Shown: in pieces, positions 1 to 7,581 of the stretch
Layout of the letters: each line of letters opens with the position of its first letter
Position numbering within the stretch: position 1 is the first letter of the stretch
Assembly (NCBI GenBank): GCA_018334735.1
Contig: JAGXLK010000007.1
Coordinates: 1 to 15,246 of the forward strand
Length of the DNA stretch: 15,246 nucleotides
Reading direction: 5' to 3'
Origin: Planctomycetota bacterium
Lineage (GTDB): Bacteria; Planctomycetota; Brocadiia; SM23-32
The notes under the pieces: model-generated
The model's database searches: none
What the model was told of the DNA's origin: nothing
The model's input: only the letters and a program-made list of their open reading frames with translations
Translations under genes and position numbers: made by a program

Positions 1-803
1 GAGTAGCCGTGGATAATACTTTCCTCGACTTCACCACCGACCCGGCAGACGGGGCCAATAGAACACCCCTCCCGGATTTTTCCTTCGAAGATCTGGGTTT
101 TTGTGCCAATGTATGCTGGGGCTTCAACGCTGGTATGAGCAGAAATTTTGACGCCATCGTCGATCATAACTGGGCCTTCTCGACAATCGATCCACGTGTG
201 GGGCTGGAGCTCGACGTTTTCACCGATATAGATGTTCTCTTTCGGGCCGATCATTTTGGCGCCTTTTAGCGGATCGCTCTTGCGTTGAGGTGTGCAATAT
301 TCGCGGAAATCACTGGTAATTTGATCAGGACTGTGGTGAACCAGATCCCACGGGTACCGAATCAGAATATCAAGAACTTTCTCCGAGGGCAATTGTTCGA
401 GTGCCTGCTGAGCGATCCCGATACAGGCGGGCGTGTCAATTTGTTCCAGGGTTTCTTTTTTTATGAAGGCCCACATAAGGCGACCGTTTTCATCAACTCC
501 AGCGCGTTCCTTTTCCGTGTAGAAAGAGGATTCCGCGGTGAGGATGACGGCAGCATTTATCAGCAGAAGATCATCGTCTGCCCGCGCGGCCTGATGACTG
601 TTGACCCAGTCACCACCGTGTTTTTCGGCTTCGACGCCGTCGAGCTCGTCTCGAGTTTCAAGATAGAGATCTTGTTCCGGGAATTTTTTCTCGATCTTTT
701 CTTTGAGCGTGAAAATTCCACAACGCAGATCGAAGGCTGCCCGCAGGAAAACCAGCGGGTAAAGATCGGACACGTGTTCGTCTTCAAAAAGGACAATTTT
801 CAT
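1..803 (-). CDS. GlmU-like sugar nucleotidyltransferase / left-handed beta-helix acyltransferase (5' part, C-terminus outside window)
   Basis: My own reverse-strand translation gives 267 residues, open to the left edge. The start MKIVLFEDEHVSDLYPL, followed by a DLRCG segment at 25-29, is typical of the sugar nucleotidyl transferase domain found in the alternative bacterial GlmU-like proteins (UDP-GlcNAc diphosphorylase / glucosamine-1-phosphate acetyltransferase type). From about residue 183 the protein turns into hexapeptide-like repeats (IGPKENIYIGENV, then ISAHTSVEAPAYIGTKTQI), the signature of a left-handed parallel beta-helix. The last visible stretch, EVEESIIHGY at 258-267, matches the end of that helix in this family. 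The likely role is making UDP-GlcNAc or a related activated sugar in the cytoplasm for envelope polymers. The ATG at 801-803 has a GAGG at 813-816 with 9-nt spacing. It lies 122 bp downstream of ackA on the same strand with no convincing terminator between them, so co-transcription is possible. The exact sugar substrate cannot be read from the sequence. Confidence 0.85.
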   Translation of the reverse strand, partial: MKIVLFEDEHVSDLYPLVFLRAAFDLRCGIFTLKEKIEKKFPEQDLYLETRDELDGVEAEKHGGDWVNSHQAARADDDLLLINAAVILTAESSFYTEKERAGVDENGRLMWAFIKKETLEQIDTPACIGIAQQALEQLPSEKVLDILIRYPWDLVHHSPDQITSDFREYCTPQRKSDPLKGAKMIGPKENIYIGENVELQPHTWIDCREGPVMIDDGVKISAHTSVEAPAYIGTKTQIFEGKIREGCSIGPVCRVGGEVEESIIHGY

Positions 804-925
804 TATCCATTACCTCGTCTGTATGCTTTTGGTTCGGTCGGGGCCGGAAATTTGATGTTGAGAATAACGTTTTTTCAGGTTTTCGCAAGCTTCCCCGGTG
901 TCATTAACCGGTTTTTGCCGGCGCT

Positions 926-2131
926 TCACTGACTCTGTCTTTTGTAAAGTTCGAATGTATCCATTGCGATTTTTAGCGCTTCATCAGTCGGCACGCACAA
1001 GATGCTAACCGGGGAGCTTTCCGTACTGAGGGCCGCTTCTTCTGCTCTAACCTTTCGATTTTTCTCTTCGTCAAGTTCAATCCCGAGATTTTCCAAATCC
1101 GAGCAAATCATTTTTCGCACTCTTGCGCTATTCTCGCCAATACCCGCCGTGAATATCACGGCATCGAGTCGGCCGAGTGCGGCCATATAGGCGCCGATGT
1201 ACTTCTTTGCCCTATAGCAAAAGACCTCCATGGCAACCTGGGCGCGATGGTTTCCCGTTTCGCTTGCTTCGCTGAGTTCCCGCATGTCGTTGCTCACACC
1301 GCTCAAACCTTCAAGTCCGCTACGCCGATTTAGAAGATCGTAGACTTCACGCGGATTCATCCCCAGATTTTCGGTAAAATGGAAAGAAAGCGCCGGATCG
1401 ATATCACCGCATCGTGTTCCCATGACAAGTCCTTCCAACGGGGTAAGTCCCATACTGGTATCGACAGACTTGCCGTGGCTGATGGCGGCTGCGGAACAAC
1501 CGTTCCCCAGATGCATCGTGATCAAATCACATTCCGAGAAAGGTTTTCCCAGAATTTTGGCCGCTCGTTCTGCGACGTACCCGTGAGAGGTACCGTGAAA
1601 ACCGTAGCGGCGCACATGATCTTTCTCATAGAGTTCGTAGGGTATTGCATAGAGAAATGCTTTTTCGGGCATTGATTGGTGGAACGCCGTGTCGAAAACC
1701 GCGACCTGTAACCTATCAGGTAGACGGTTCATCGCCGCTTCGAGGCCCGTAAGATTGGGCGGATTATGGAGCGGGGCAAGGGAGATGTTTTCGCGAATGA
1801 CCGAGAGAACTTTATCATCAACGGCAACGCTTTCCGAGACCTTTTCCCCCCCATGAACAACCCGATGGCCAACGGCTGCAATTTCATCCAGGTCTTCGAT
1901 TGGCCCCGAAGCACTTATGAAAGTTTCCAGAGCAAGCTGCAAGGCGGAACTGTGATCCGGGGCATCGCAGCTGCGTTCGATTTGATTTGTCTCTGATTCA
2001 AATCGAAAGGAGCTTTCTTCTTCGCCAATGCGTTCGACGTGAAAATTTGCCAGTTTGCGGGAGGCGGGCATAGAAAAAAGGCTGCATTTCAGGGATGAAC
2101 TCCCTGAATTTATGACAAGTATCTTGACCAT
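926..2131 (-). CDS. ackA: acetate kinase
   Basis: The product is a 401-residue acetate kinase, the normal family length. It interconverts acetyl phosphate + ADP and acetate + ATP, the energy-conserving step of acetate fermentation. Visible family motifs: N-terminal ILVINSGSSSLK with Asn8, GHRVVHGGE with Arg90, VFDTAFH with Asp147, RRYGFHGTSHG with His179, the ATPase-type LGNGCS at 208-213, MGTRCGDIDP with Arg240, FTAGIGENS at 327-335, and Glu384 in the C-terminal PTDEAL. These match the catalytic Asn, Arg, Asp, His, Arg and Glu residues known in the family. It lies 52 bp after pta on the same strand, forming the usual pta-ackA pair. No clear SD precedes the ATG. A seven-codon reading frame (ATG...TAA, 2132-2152) ends exactly at the ackA start, so translation could be coupled; this is inference. 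Its stop is followed by only a weak CCGG/CCGG hairpin without a T-run. Confidence 0.98.
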   Translation of the reverse strand: MVKILVINSGSSSLKCSLFSMPASRKLANFHVERIGEEESSFRFESETNQIERSCDAPDHSSALQLALETFISASGPIEDLDEIAAVGHRVVHGGEKVSESVAVDDKVLSVIRENISLAPLHNPPNLTGLEAAMNRLPDRLQVAVFDTAFHQSMPEKAFLYAIPYELYEKDHVRRYGFHGTSHGYVAERAAKILGKPFSECDLITMHLGNGCSAAAISHGKSVDTSMGLTPLEGLVMGTRCGDIDPALSFHFTENLGMNPREVYDLLNRRSGLEGLSGVSNDMRELSEASETGNHRAQVAMEVFCYRAKKYIGAYMAALGRLDAVIFTAGIGENSARVRKMICSDLENLGIELDEEKNRKVRAEEAALSTESSPVSILCVPTDEALKIAMDTFELYKRQSQ

Positions 2132-2183
2132 TTATAAGTCTACGCGATTCATTTCTGGGGTAAATCTGATTAAATTACTGCGG

Positions 2184-3152
2184 TTACATTCCCTGCACCA
2201 CCGTCACAGCGGTTGTGGCAACAACGTCTTCAACGCTCGCACTTCGCGAAAGGTCATTGACGGGAAGAGCAAAGCCCTGTAGAACCGGTCCGATAGCCTG
2301 AACGCCGCAGAATTCTCTGACGGCTTTGTAACAGATATTTCCCGCATTCAGGTCCGGGAAAATTATGACGTTTGCCTTCCCTGCCACTTCGCCTCCGTCA
2401 ACACCTTTTTTTTCGGCCACATCGGGGTTAACAGCGGCATCGAACTGCAGCTCGCCTTCTACAAAACCATCCTCCAATTTCTGTTTGGCAAGACGGGTGG
2501 CTTCCTGAACACGATCTACGACTTCGTGCGCGGCACTACCGTTGGTGGAGAACGAAAGCATAGCGACACGGGGCGTTGTTGTGAGAAAGGAACGCGCCGT
2601 CCGGGCGCTTGCCACTGCAATCTCGGCCAATTCTCCGGGATCCGGATCGACAGCTACCGCGCAATCGGCGAAAACAACAGGTGTGTCCGAGTCCCCCCGC
2701 AAATGCGGGACAATCATCAGGAAACAGCTGGACGGAGCATTGATTCCCTCTTTGTAGCCGACGGTAAGTCCGGCAGATTGGAGGACATTGGCGGTTGTGT
2801 GAGAGATCCCGGCCACGCACCCATCTGCAAGACCTGCTACCAGCATCATACCGGCGTAGACGAGCGGGCGTTTGACCATGTGCGCTGCGACGCCCTTTTT
2901 CGTCCCCCGGGCTTCGGAATAAAGTCCCGCGAATTTGTCGATGCGGTCAGCGTCTTCGATAATTTCACTTTCGACGCCATCGGGGATTTTTGCAGGCATC
3001 GACTCATCGTTGCCGATCAGCACCGGTGTGGCAATCTGCTTCTGTGCGATTTCCCCCGCAGCTTCGACTATACGAGGGTCATCGGCTTCGGGAAAGGCGA
3101 TTCGCGCATCAGCTGATCGACATCTTTCTTCGATTTGTTCCAAAAGCGTCAT
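2184..3152 (-). CDS. pta: phosphate acetyltransferase (short, single-domain type)
   Basis: The 322-residue protein is the compact catalytic form of phosphate acetyltransferase, without the N-terminal DRTGG/P-loop-like regions of the long enterobacterial enzyme. It converts acetyl-CoA + Pi to acetyl-phosphate + CoA, feeding acetate kinase encoded directly downstream. Family features seen: RIAFPEADDPRI at 17-28, GISHTTANVLQSAGLTVG at 115-132, VVFADCAVAVDP at 159-170, MLSFSTNGSA at 198-207, LQFDAAVNPDVA at 235-246, the NVIIFPDLNAGNICYK block at 261-276, and ALPVNDLSRS at 295-304. The ATG (cat at 3150-3152 on the plus strand) has an AGGA 11 nt upstream. A strong promoter sits about 120 bp upstream of the start. 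The related enzymes phosphate butyryltransferase and the malic-enzyme-fused Pta are less likely, given the close match to Pta motifs and the ackA neighbour. Confidence 0.97.
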   Translation of the reverse strand: MTLLEQIEERCRSADARIAFPEADDPRIVEAAGEIAQKQIATPVLIGNDESMPAKIPDGVESEIIEDADRIDKFAGLYSEARGTKKGVAAHMVKRPLVYAGMMLVAGLADGCVAGISHTTANVLQSAGLTVGYKEGINAPSSCFLMIVPHLRGDSDTPVVFADCAVAVDPDPGELAEIAVASARTARSFLTTTPRVAMLSFSTNGSAAHEVVDRVQEATRLAKQKLEDGFVEGELQFDAAVNPDVAEKKGVDGGEVAGKANVIIFPDLNAGNICYKAVREFCGVQAIGPVLQGFALPVNDLSRSASVEDVVATTAVTVVQGM

Positions 3153-3279
3153 TTTCCCGGGGATTCCTTTGTGCTTGTGTGCAGAAACAATTTATTTTCC
3201 CGATAGAGACACAACTGACAAAAAAACGACTTTTCGGGTAAAGAGACCATTCAATACCAAAAGAGGCTGAAGAGGCGGC

Positions 3280-3308
3280 CTTATAACACCTGTGGGAGCC
3301 TCCGTCAA
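3280..3308 (-). promoter_or_regulatory. sigma70-type promoter for pta-ackA
   Basis: On the minus strand TTGACG (3303-3308) and TATAAG (3280-3285) are separated by exactly 17 bp. Each hexamer matches the consensus at five of six positions. The start point would be near 3273, giving a leader of about 120 nt before the pta ATG. It is the best promoter in the window and is directly behind the 3325-3349 inverted repeat. Confidence 0.7.
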
Positions 3309-3324
3309 GTGGTAACCACGTAAG

Positions 3325-3349
3325 CACTTACCTGACAATCAGTTAAGTG
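3325..3349. repeat. 11-bp inverted repeat between the M48 gene and the pta promoter
   Basis: The plus strand reads CACTTACCTGA, then CAA, then TCAGTTAAGTG: arms of 11 bp with one mismatch and a 3-nt loop. A second dyad overlaps it, GTAAG-CA-CTTAC at 3320-3331, and GGTAA/TTACC (3311-3332) encloses that one. The set begins about 12-17 bp upstream of the pta -35 and 11 bp after the M48 stop codon. No T-run follows on either strand, so an operator or activator site is more likely than an intrinsic terminator, though an RNA hairpin protecting the M48 transcript end is possible. Confidence 0.5.
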
Positions 3350-3359
3350 GAATTAAAGC

Positions 3360-4706
3360 TTACGCCTGAGTCAGCAGAAGCAGGCGTACTGCTGCCGTGA
3401 CAAAAAGGGCGATTACGAGAAGTTGTACGATTTGTGTCCAACGTATTTTCCGATCAGCTTTGGAGGAGTCTTCGAGAGCTTGCTTAAGGAATTGGACGCG
3501 CCGGGCAATGCTGAAATGTCGCCACGATCCCGACGCCTGAGGCGTGCCACTGACGGCGGCAAGTTTTTGAAGCCCTGCTATCAGTGCCGAAGGTTCTGAA
3601 ATAGCTCTGAGACTGAACAGATCTGCTTGCTGCTCCAGTCGTCGTGAGAGAAAACCAAAGACAAAGACCCAGTAAAGTGCCGTGAACCCCAATAATATTA
3701 GTGTCTGGCCTTCGGAAGGTTCGGCGGCAATTAGGTTTTCGAGCGGTTGAACCAGTTCAAGGCGTGCGAGCAAATCGACGGCATTGGCATAAAAGCAAAC
3801 GAATGCCAGTGCGAAGACCAGATAAAAATAGAAATGATGATGTTTAATATGTCCGACTTCATGGGCAAATATAGCTTCAATTTCCTCGTCCGAGCAATGG
3901 GCAATAAGAGCATCCGTCAGCAAGACATATCGTATCTGAGGTAGCAATCCAACTACCGCGGCATTTGGCAGATGGTGGTGGGTATGCCAGATAAGAATAT
4001 CCCGTGTGCGAAAACCTGCGGCGCGGCAAAAATTATCCAATTTTTTTCTCAAGGGACCACGAGGAAGGGATGATGTGTCCCAGATAAGTCGCAATAAAGT
4101 GGGACCGAACACTACGATTGCTATGATCAATGCAAGAGAAAAAATAGCCTCAATTAGGGGGTTACCTTGAACGGGAAGAAATATCGTCGCGATATCGGAT
4201 ACCATAACAAGCAAAAACCATGGCACGAGCAGAATCGCCAGCTCTGTGCGAATCCGGAGCACAAGGTATCGCCTCAGATCCAGTTTCAAATGGGATCGAT
4301 TTTGTTCGGCCCTATGTTGGAAACCTGCTACCGTCAGCATCATAACGAGGGCCGGCAGGAGCAGAAGAACATCTGCGAGTACCGGTATGGGGAAAAGTCT
4401 TTCACCGATACTGGAGAAAAGGAGACAGACGAGCGTCGGCCAGTGAAGCCAAAAAACACTCAAAAAAACGAAACCGATGACGCCAATGTTGAGCAATTTA
4501 AATATGCGTATGGCTCTCAGGGATCCGCCGGATGTTCTATCATGCAGAAGACGGCAAGCCGTCCTGGAACCCAACCAGCTGGCCACAAAATTCAGGGCTA
4601 CCAATCCTATTACCCCTGAAAGACTCCAGTACCAGGCAAAAGGCAGACTGGATCGAGCCGGGGGGATGTATATGACAAGCAGCGAAATCAGGAAAGTCAG
4701 GAGCAT
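3360..4706 (-). CDS. multi-pass membrane M48-family zinc metalloprotease
   Basis: The 448-residue protein carries the M48 zinc site: HEVGH at 282-286 supplies two His ligands and the catalytic Glu, and SRRLEQQAD at 354-362 supplies the third ligand, Glu358. The stretch before it, PNAAVVGLLPQIRYVLLTDALI at about 247-268, is the conserved substrate-cleft strand region of Ste24/HtpX-like proteases. Hydrophobic segments at roughly 2-14, 25-47, 70-98, 107-127, 157-177, 183-205, 292-311, 335-353 and 424-445 predict an inner-membrane protein with its catalytic domain in the cytoplasm. The family does quality control of membrane proteins or, in Ste24, CAAX processing; the substrate here is unknown. 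It is larger than HtpX and has a different N-terminal membrane region, so I do not give a symbol. The start is the first ATG after an in-frame stop, with no clear SD. It is divergent from the secreted glycosidase gene. Confidence 0.9.
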   Translation of the reverse strand: MLLTFLISLLVIYIPPARSSLPFAWYWSLSGVIGLVALNFVASWLGSRTACRLLHDRTSGGSLRAIRIFKLLNIGVIGFVFLSVFWLHWPTLVCLLFSSIGERLFPIPVLADVLLLLPALVMMLTVAGFQHRAEQNRSHLKLDLRRYLVLRIRTELAILLVPWFLLVMVSDIATIFLPVQGNPLIEAIFSLALIIAIVVFGPTLLRLIWDTSSLPRGPLRKKLDNFCRAAGFRTRDILIWHTHHHLPNAAVVGLLPQIRYVLLTDALIAHCSDEEIEAIFAHEVGHIKHHHFYFYLVFALAFVCFYANAVDLLARLELVQPLENLIAAEPSEGQTLILLGFTALYWVFVFGFLSRRLEQQADLFSLRAISEPSALIAGLQKLAAVSGTPQASGSWRHFSIARRVQFLKQALEDSSKADRKIRWTQIVQLLVIALFVTAAVRLLLLTQA

Positions 4707-4780
4707 GAATGGGCTGTCGTTTTAGTGTAGAAAAATGGGAAATCCGCGTGGCGAAAGTGCGGTTTGCCCGAGCAACTCCC

Positions 4781-4808
4781 ATTGTACGTTTCTGGCGCGC
4801 GTTTGCAA
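4781..4808 (-). promoter_or_regulatory. possible promoter for the M48 protease gene
   Basis: On the minus strand TTGCAA (4803-4808, four of six consensus matches) and TACAAT (4781-4786, five of six) are 16 bp apart. This would give a leader of roughly 70 nt ahead of the M48 ATG at 4706. The elements are weaker than those of the pta promoter and the assignment is tentative. Confidence 0.35.
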
Positions 4809-4826
4809 AGCGGAGGCTTTCGCCTT

Positions 4827-4856
4827 TTGAGCTATACGGGGTGGCTGCCGTATAAT
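4827..4856 (+). promoter_or_regulatory. promoter for the secreted glycosidase gene
   Basis: A perfect TATAAT at 4851-4856 follows TTGAGC at 4827-4832 with an 18-bp spacer. Initiation near 4863 would give a leader of about 100 nt before the ATG at 4965. The sequence CCGTATAAT around the -10 also occurs at the prs promoter (13501-13509). Confidence 0.6.
4833..4854. promoter_or_regulatory. operator-like dyad over the glycosidase promoter
   Basis: TATACGG (4833-4839) and CCGTATA (4848-4854) are perfect inverted repeats of 7 bp with an 8-bp spacer, 22 bp in all. The dyad starts right after the -35 and its right arm covers four bases of the -10. This placement is where a repressor of the LacI, GntR or TetR kind would block RNA polymerase. 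No regulator gene is in the window, so the binding protein is unknown. Confidence 0.5.
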
Positions 4857-4896
4857 GTGTTTTAAGGATAGAAGCTGGCGAGAATAGCTGAAAATC

Positions 4897-4918
4897 CAGA
4901 AATACGCAAATATTTCTG
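4897..4918 (+). repeat. hairpin in the leader of the glycosidase gene
   Basis: CAGAAATA (4897-4904), a 6-nt loop CGCAAA, and TATTTCTG (4911-4918) form a perfect 8-bp stem. It lies in the predicted 5' leader, 46 nt before the start codon. It could be an RNA hairpin affecting stability or a second protein-binding dyad. No T-run follows, so it is not an intrinsic terminator. Confidence 0.4.
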
Positions 4919-4964
4919 AAAGCTTCTTGGAACGGAGCCGAAATCTTCAGAGATACAGGAAAAA

Positions 4965-7562
4965 ATGCCAAAGATTGCTTTTAAATTTTTTGTGCCGCTT
5001 GCCTTTGCTGTGACTGTGATGTTGCAGGGTAAAGTCCTGGGGGCAGCGTCCACCGGCGGCGGATCTGTCCGTTCTGGTCACATTTCATCTTCAGAGCGTT
5101 CTTCCTCGGAGAGAGGCGGTGTTCCCCGGAATCGAGAAAACGTTTCTGGTACTCGCGGGAAGTTGCATTCAAGGGCGGGCCGAGAGCTGGTCCTTTACGA
5201 TTTTGAAGAGTCAGTCCAGGGGTGGGGACCGCTCGGGGGTGAGGAAGGCGGAGAGTCTTCGTCCAATACGAAGCGGTGCGTCCCATCGGAAGACCAGAGT
5301 TGCTCCGGTGAATTTGGACTTCGTGTTGATGGATTGCAGCCCGGTACGGTCGGGGCAGCGGTCAAACTCCCGGCGGGAAAGCGAAACTGGCATGCGTTTA
5401 CCCATTTCTCCGTGGCGATTTATTTGCCGGAATCGGCACCAAAGAAAATCCAGCCCGTTATATATGTCAAAGACACAGATCTTTACTATTATCAGCACCT
5501 GAGAAAAAATTACCTGCAACGTGGAAGATGGACTTATATTGCTCTGGATATAACCTCCACCAGTGATGTGTGGGAATACCGTGGTCATTTCAAACCGTGG
5601 GACGGATATTGCCGGCAGGATGTCAGGGAGCTGGGGATTAAGTTTGTCGGGCAACAACCTTACGAAGGCCCATTCTATATTGACAGGATTAAGCTGCGTC
5701 GAAATCCCAGCGCACTGCCTCAAGAGAATGCCATTTACAACCTCCGAGTTAATTCCAGAAAAATCAAGCAATTTGAGAAATTTGAACTCTCCTTCAACCT
5801 CGCCCGCACGTACAGCAATCCTTTTGACCCGCAAGAGGTGAAAGTCTACGGCGAGTTCAGACACCCCATCGGTCGGGTGGATAGGATGCCGGCGTTTTTC
5901 TACCAGGGCTATTTGCGGCGCATGGAAAAGGGAGCGGAAGAGCTGACTCCGATGGGAAGAAGTCAGTGGAAAATACGTTTTACTCCCATATATCCAGGAC
6001 GCTATCGCTATTGGGTTATTGTCAAGGATAACTATTCTGGCACTCTTCGTACAGAAGCCAGGGAATTCGAATGCCTGGAGTCCGACCACCCCGGATTTAT
6101 CAAAATTAGTTCTAAAGATCCATTTTTCTTCGAGTATACAAACGGAGATTTCTACTTTCCCATCGGGCATAATATCGCGGCAGTACACGATGCCCGAGCG
6201 CGATCACTTCAGGTTAACATCCCTGCTTCAGAAGGGACATACGCATATGATCGAATGCTGTCGAAGATGTCAAAAGCGGGGGAAAACTGGGGGCGAATAT
6301 GGATGTCCCCCTGGAGCTTCGAGATCGAATGGACAAAAGCTTATAACACCCATTATCGTGGACTCGGGCAGTACAATCTGGTCAATGCCTGGCGGCTGGA
6401 TCATGTCCTGAGAATGGCTGAGGAGAATAACATCTATATTCTTCTCTTATTCACCGCCCACGGGGAAATCGGCACTTACGAGTCTGATTTTATCGGGCAC
6501 GATAAGGAGCATGCGCAAGGTAGCCCCTATTGGAGTGGCCGCGACGGTAGCCGCATCGACGGGGGGTATGCAGGGGACGATCCTCATCCCGGCTACCACG
6601 GTCCCATCGACCATCCACGGCAGATTTATACCAATAAAGAGGCCCTCGAAAAGTACAAACAAAGGGCCCGTTATATCGTCGCGCGATGGGGCTATTCGCC
6701 TGCGATTATGGCCTGGGAGATTTTGAACGAAGCGGACCTCGCAAAATTCTACCAGAACGTAAGATTCGGACAGAGGGGAGCGCGTTTTGTCGAGAAAGTC
6801 GCTCGCCATATACGAAGGATCGATCAAGGGCGTCACCTTATTACAAGCGGATGCTTTTATTATCGACAGCCATGGGCAAGCCCGACGCTTCGCCTGGACA
6901 TCCTCGATTTCAATACCGGTCATGTGTTCAACGGGCAACTGGAGAGGCGTCTCGTGGCGGATGTCAAATACATGCAGGGAACGTATAACAAAATTTTCCT
7001 GCCCACCGAGGCCGGATTGACGCCTTTTGCACAGGATGCGGAGACAACCTCGCTCGCGATTCATCGGACACTTTGGTGTTCCTATATGACTCCGACAGCG
7101 GGAACAGCTGCGCCCTGGTGGTGGGTTCTCATAGACAGGCGTAACCTCTATCCCCGGTTCGAAGCGCTTTCCAAATACGCGAGAGGCGAAGATCGAAGGG
7201 GTAAAGGCTACGAATCCGGGACAGGATGGGTCGAAGATGAGATTGAGGAACGGGAACTCAAAATCGTTGTGCTCAATAACGAACAAAAGGGCTTTTGCTG
7301 GATATACCAGCCTTCCGCATTCTCAAAATATTCCGTCTGGCAGGCGGCGGCTGCTGCTCCTGCTACCGCCAGTGTCAGAGGATTGCGTCCCGGTTCTTAC
7401 AGGATTGAGGTATGGAATACCTACGAAGGGAAAGTGATTCACAAACTGAGCGCGCGCTCGCAGACGAAACGTAATGAAGAGGGCGAAGAAATTCGTTTTC
7501 TGCGATTCAAGTTGCCGGCTTTTGCCCGTGATATTGCCTGTAAGATTGAACGGAAAAATTAA
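4965..7562 (+). CDS. secreted multidomain TIM-barrel glycoside hydrolase-like protein
   Basis: The 865-residue protein starts with a signal peptide (basic PKIAFK, hydrophobic core to about residue 26, likely cleavage near VLGAAS). A Ser/Gly/Arg-rich linker follows at about 28-72. Residues 75-245 resemble a beta-sandwich carbohydrate-binding domain (LVLYDFEESVQGW; PFYIDRIKL). Residues 255-370 resemble the Ig-like DUF5060 domain that precedes glycosidase barrels. Residues 375-740 form a GH5-like (beta/alpha)8 barrel, with likely acid/base Glu589 in AWEILNEADL and likely nucleophile Glu682 in LPTEAGL. The aromatic APWWWV at 716-721 could line the subsite. A small C-terminal beta domain ends with FARDIACK. 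By family logic it hydrolyses a polysaccharide outside the cytoplasm; the substrate is unknown. The ATG has AGGA only 4 nt upstream. No transporter or sensor gene accompanies it, unlike a typical utilisation locus. Domain limits are estimates by eye. Confidence 0.8.
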   Translation: MPKIAFKFFVPLAFAVTVMLQGKVLGAASTGGGSVRSGHISSSERSSSERGGVPRNRENVSGTRGKLHSRAGRELVLYDFEESVQGWGPLGGEEGGESSSNTKRCVPSEDQSCSGEFGLRVDGLQPGTVGAAVKLPAGKRNWHAFTHFSVAIYLPESAPKKIQPVIYVKDTDLYYYQHLRKNYLQRGRWTYIALDITSTSDVWEYRGHFKPWDGYCRQDVRELGIKFVGQQPYEGPFYIDRIKLRRNPSALPQENAIYNLRVNSRKIKQFEKFELSFNLARTYSNPFDPQEVKVYGEFRHPIGRVDRMPAFFYQGYLRRMEKGAEELTPMGRSQWKIRFTPIYPGRYRYWVIVKDNYSGTLRTEAREFECLESDHPGFIKISSKDPFFFEYTNGDFYFPIGHNIAAVHDARARSLQVNIPASEGTYAYDRMLSKMSKAGENWGRIWMSPWSFEIEWTKAYNTHYRGLGQYNLVNAWRLDHVLRMAEENNIYILLLFTAHGEIGTYESDFIGHDKEHAQGSPYWSGRDGSRIDGGYAGDDPHPGYHGPIDHPRQIYTNKEALEKYKQRARYIVARWGYSPAIMAWEILNEADLAKFYQNVRFGQRGARFVEKVARHIRRIDQGRHLITSGCFYYRQPWASPTLRLDILDFNTGHVFNGQLERRLVADVKYMQGTYNKIFLPTEAGLTPFAQDAETTSLAIHRTLWCSYMTPTAGTAAPWWWVLIDRRNLYPRFEALSKYARGEDRRGKGYESGTGWVEDEIEERELKIVVLNNEQKGFCWIYQPSAFSKYSVWQAAAAAPATASVRGLRPGSYRIEVWNTYEGKVIHKLSARSQTKRNEEGEEIRFLRFKLPAFARDIACKIERKN

Positions 7563-7581
7563 GTCCAATGGTTGGCACGAC

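Noticed and set aside
285..932. 215-codon plus-strand open frame
   Set aside because: It is the antisense shadow of the GlmU-like gene in the same codon register; the minus-strand protein shows clear family motifs and an SD.
3214..3232. T7 tract in the pta leader as a terminator or attenuator
   Set aside because: Seven T on the minus strand (3220-3226), but no stable stem could be found just before it.
3325..3349. Intrinsic terminator for the M48 gene
   Set aside because: A good stem, but no T-run follows it on the minus strand; kept only as an inverted repeat and possible operator.
5211..6188. 325-codon minus-strand open frame inside the glycosidase gene
   Set aside because: No recognisable motif or SD; the plus-strand protein is continuous with signal peptide and domains. 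The same reasoning rejects the antisense frame at 6447-7286.
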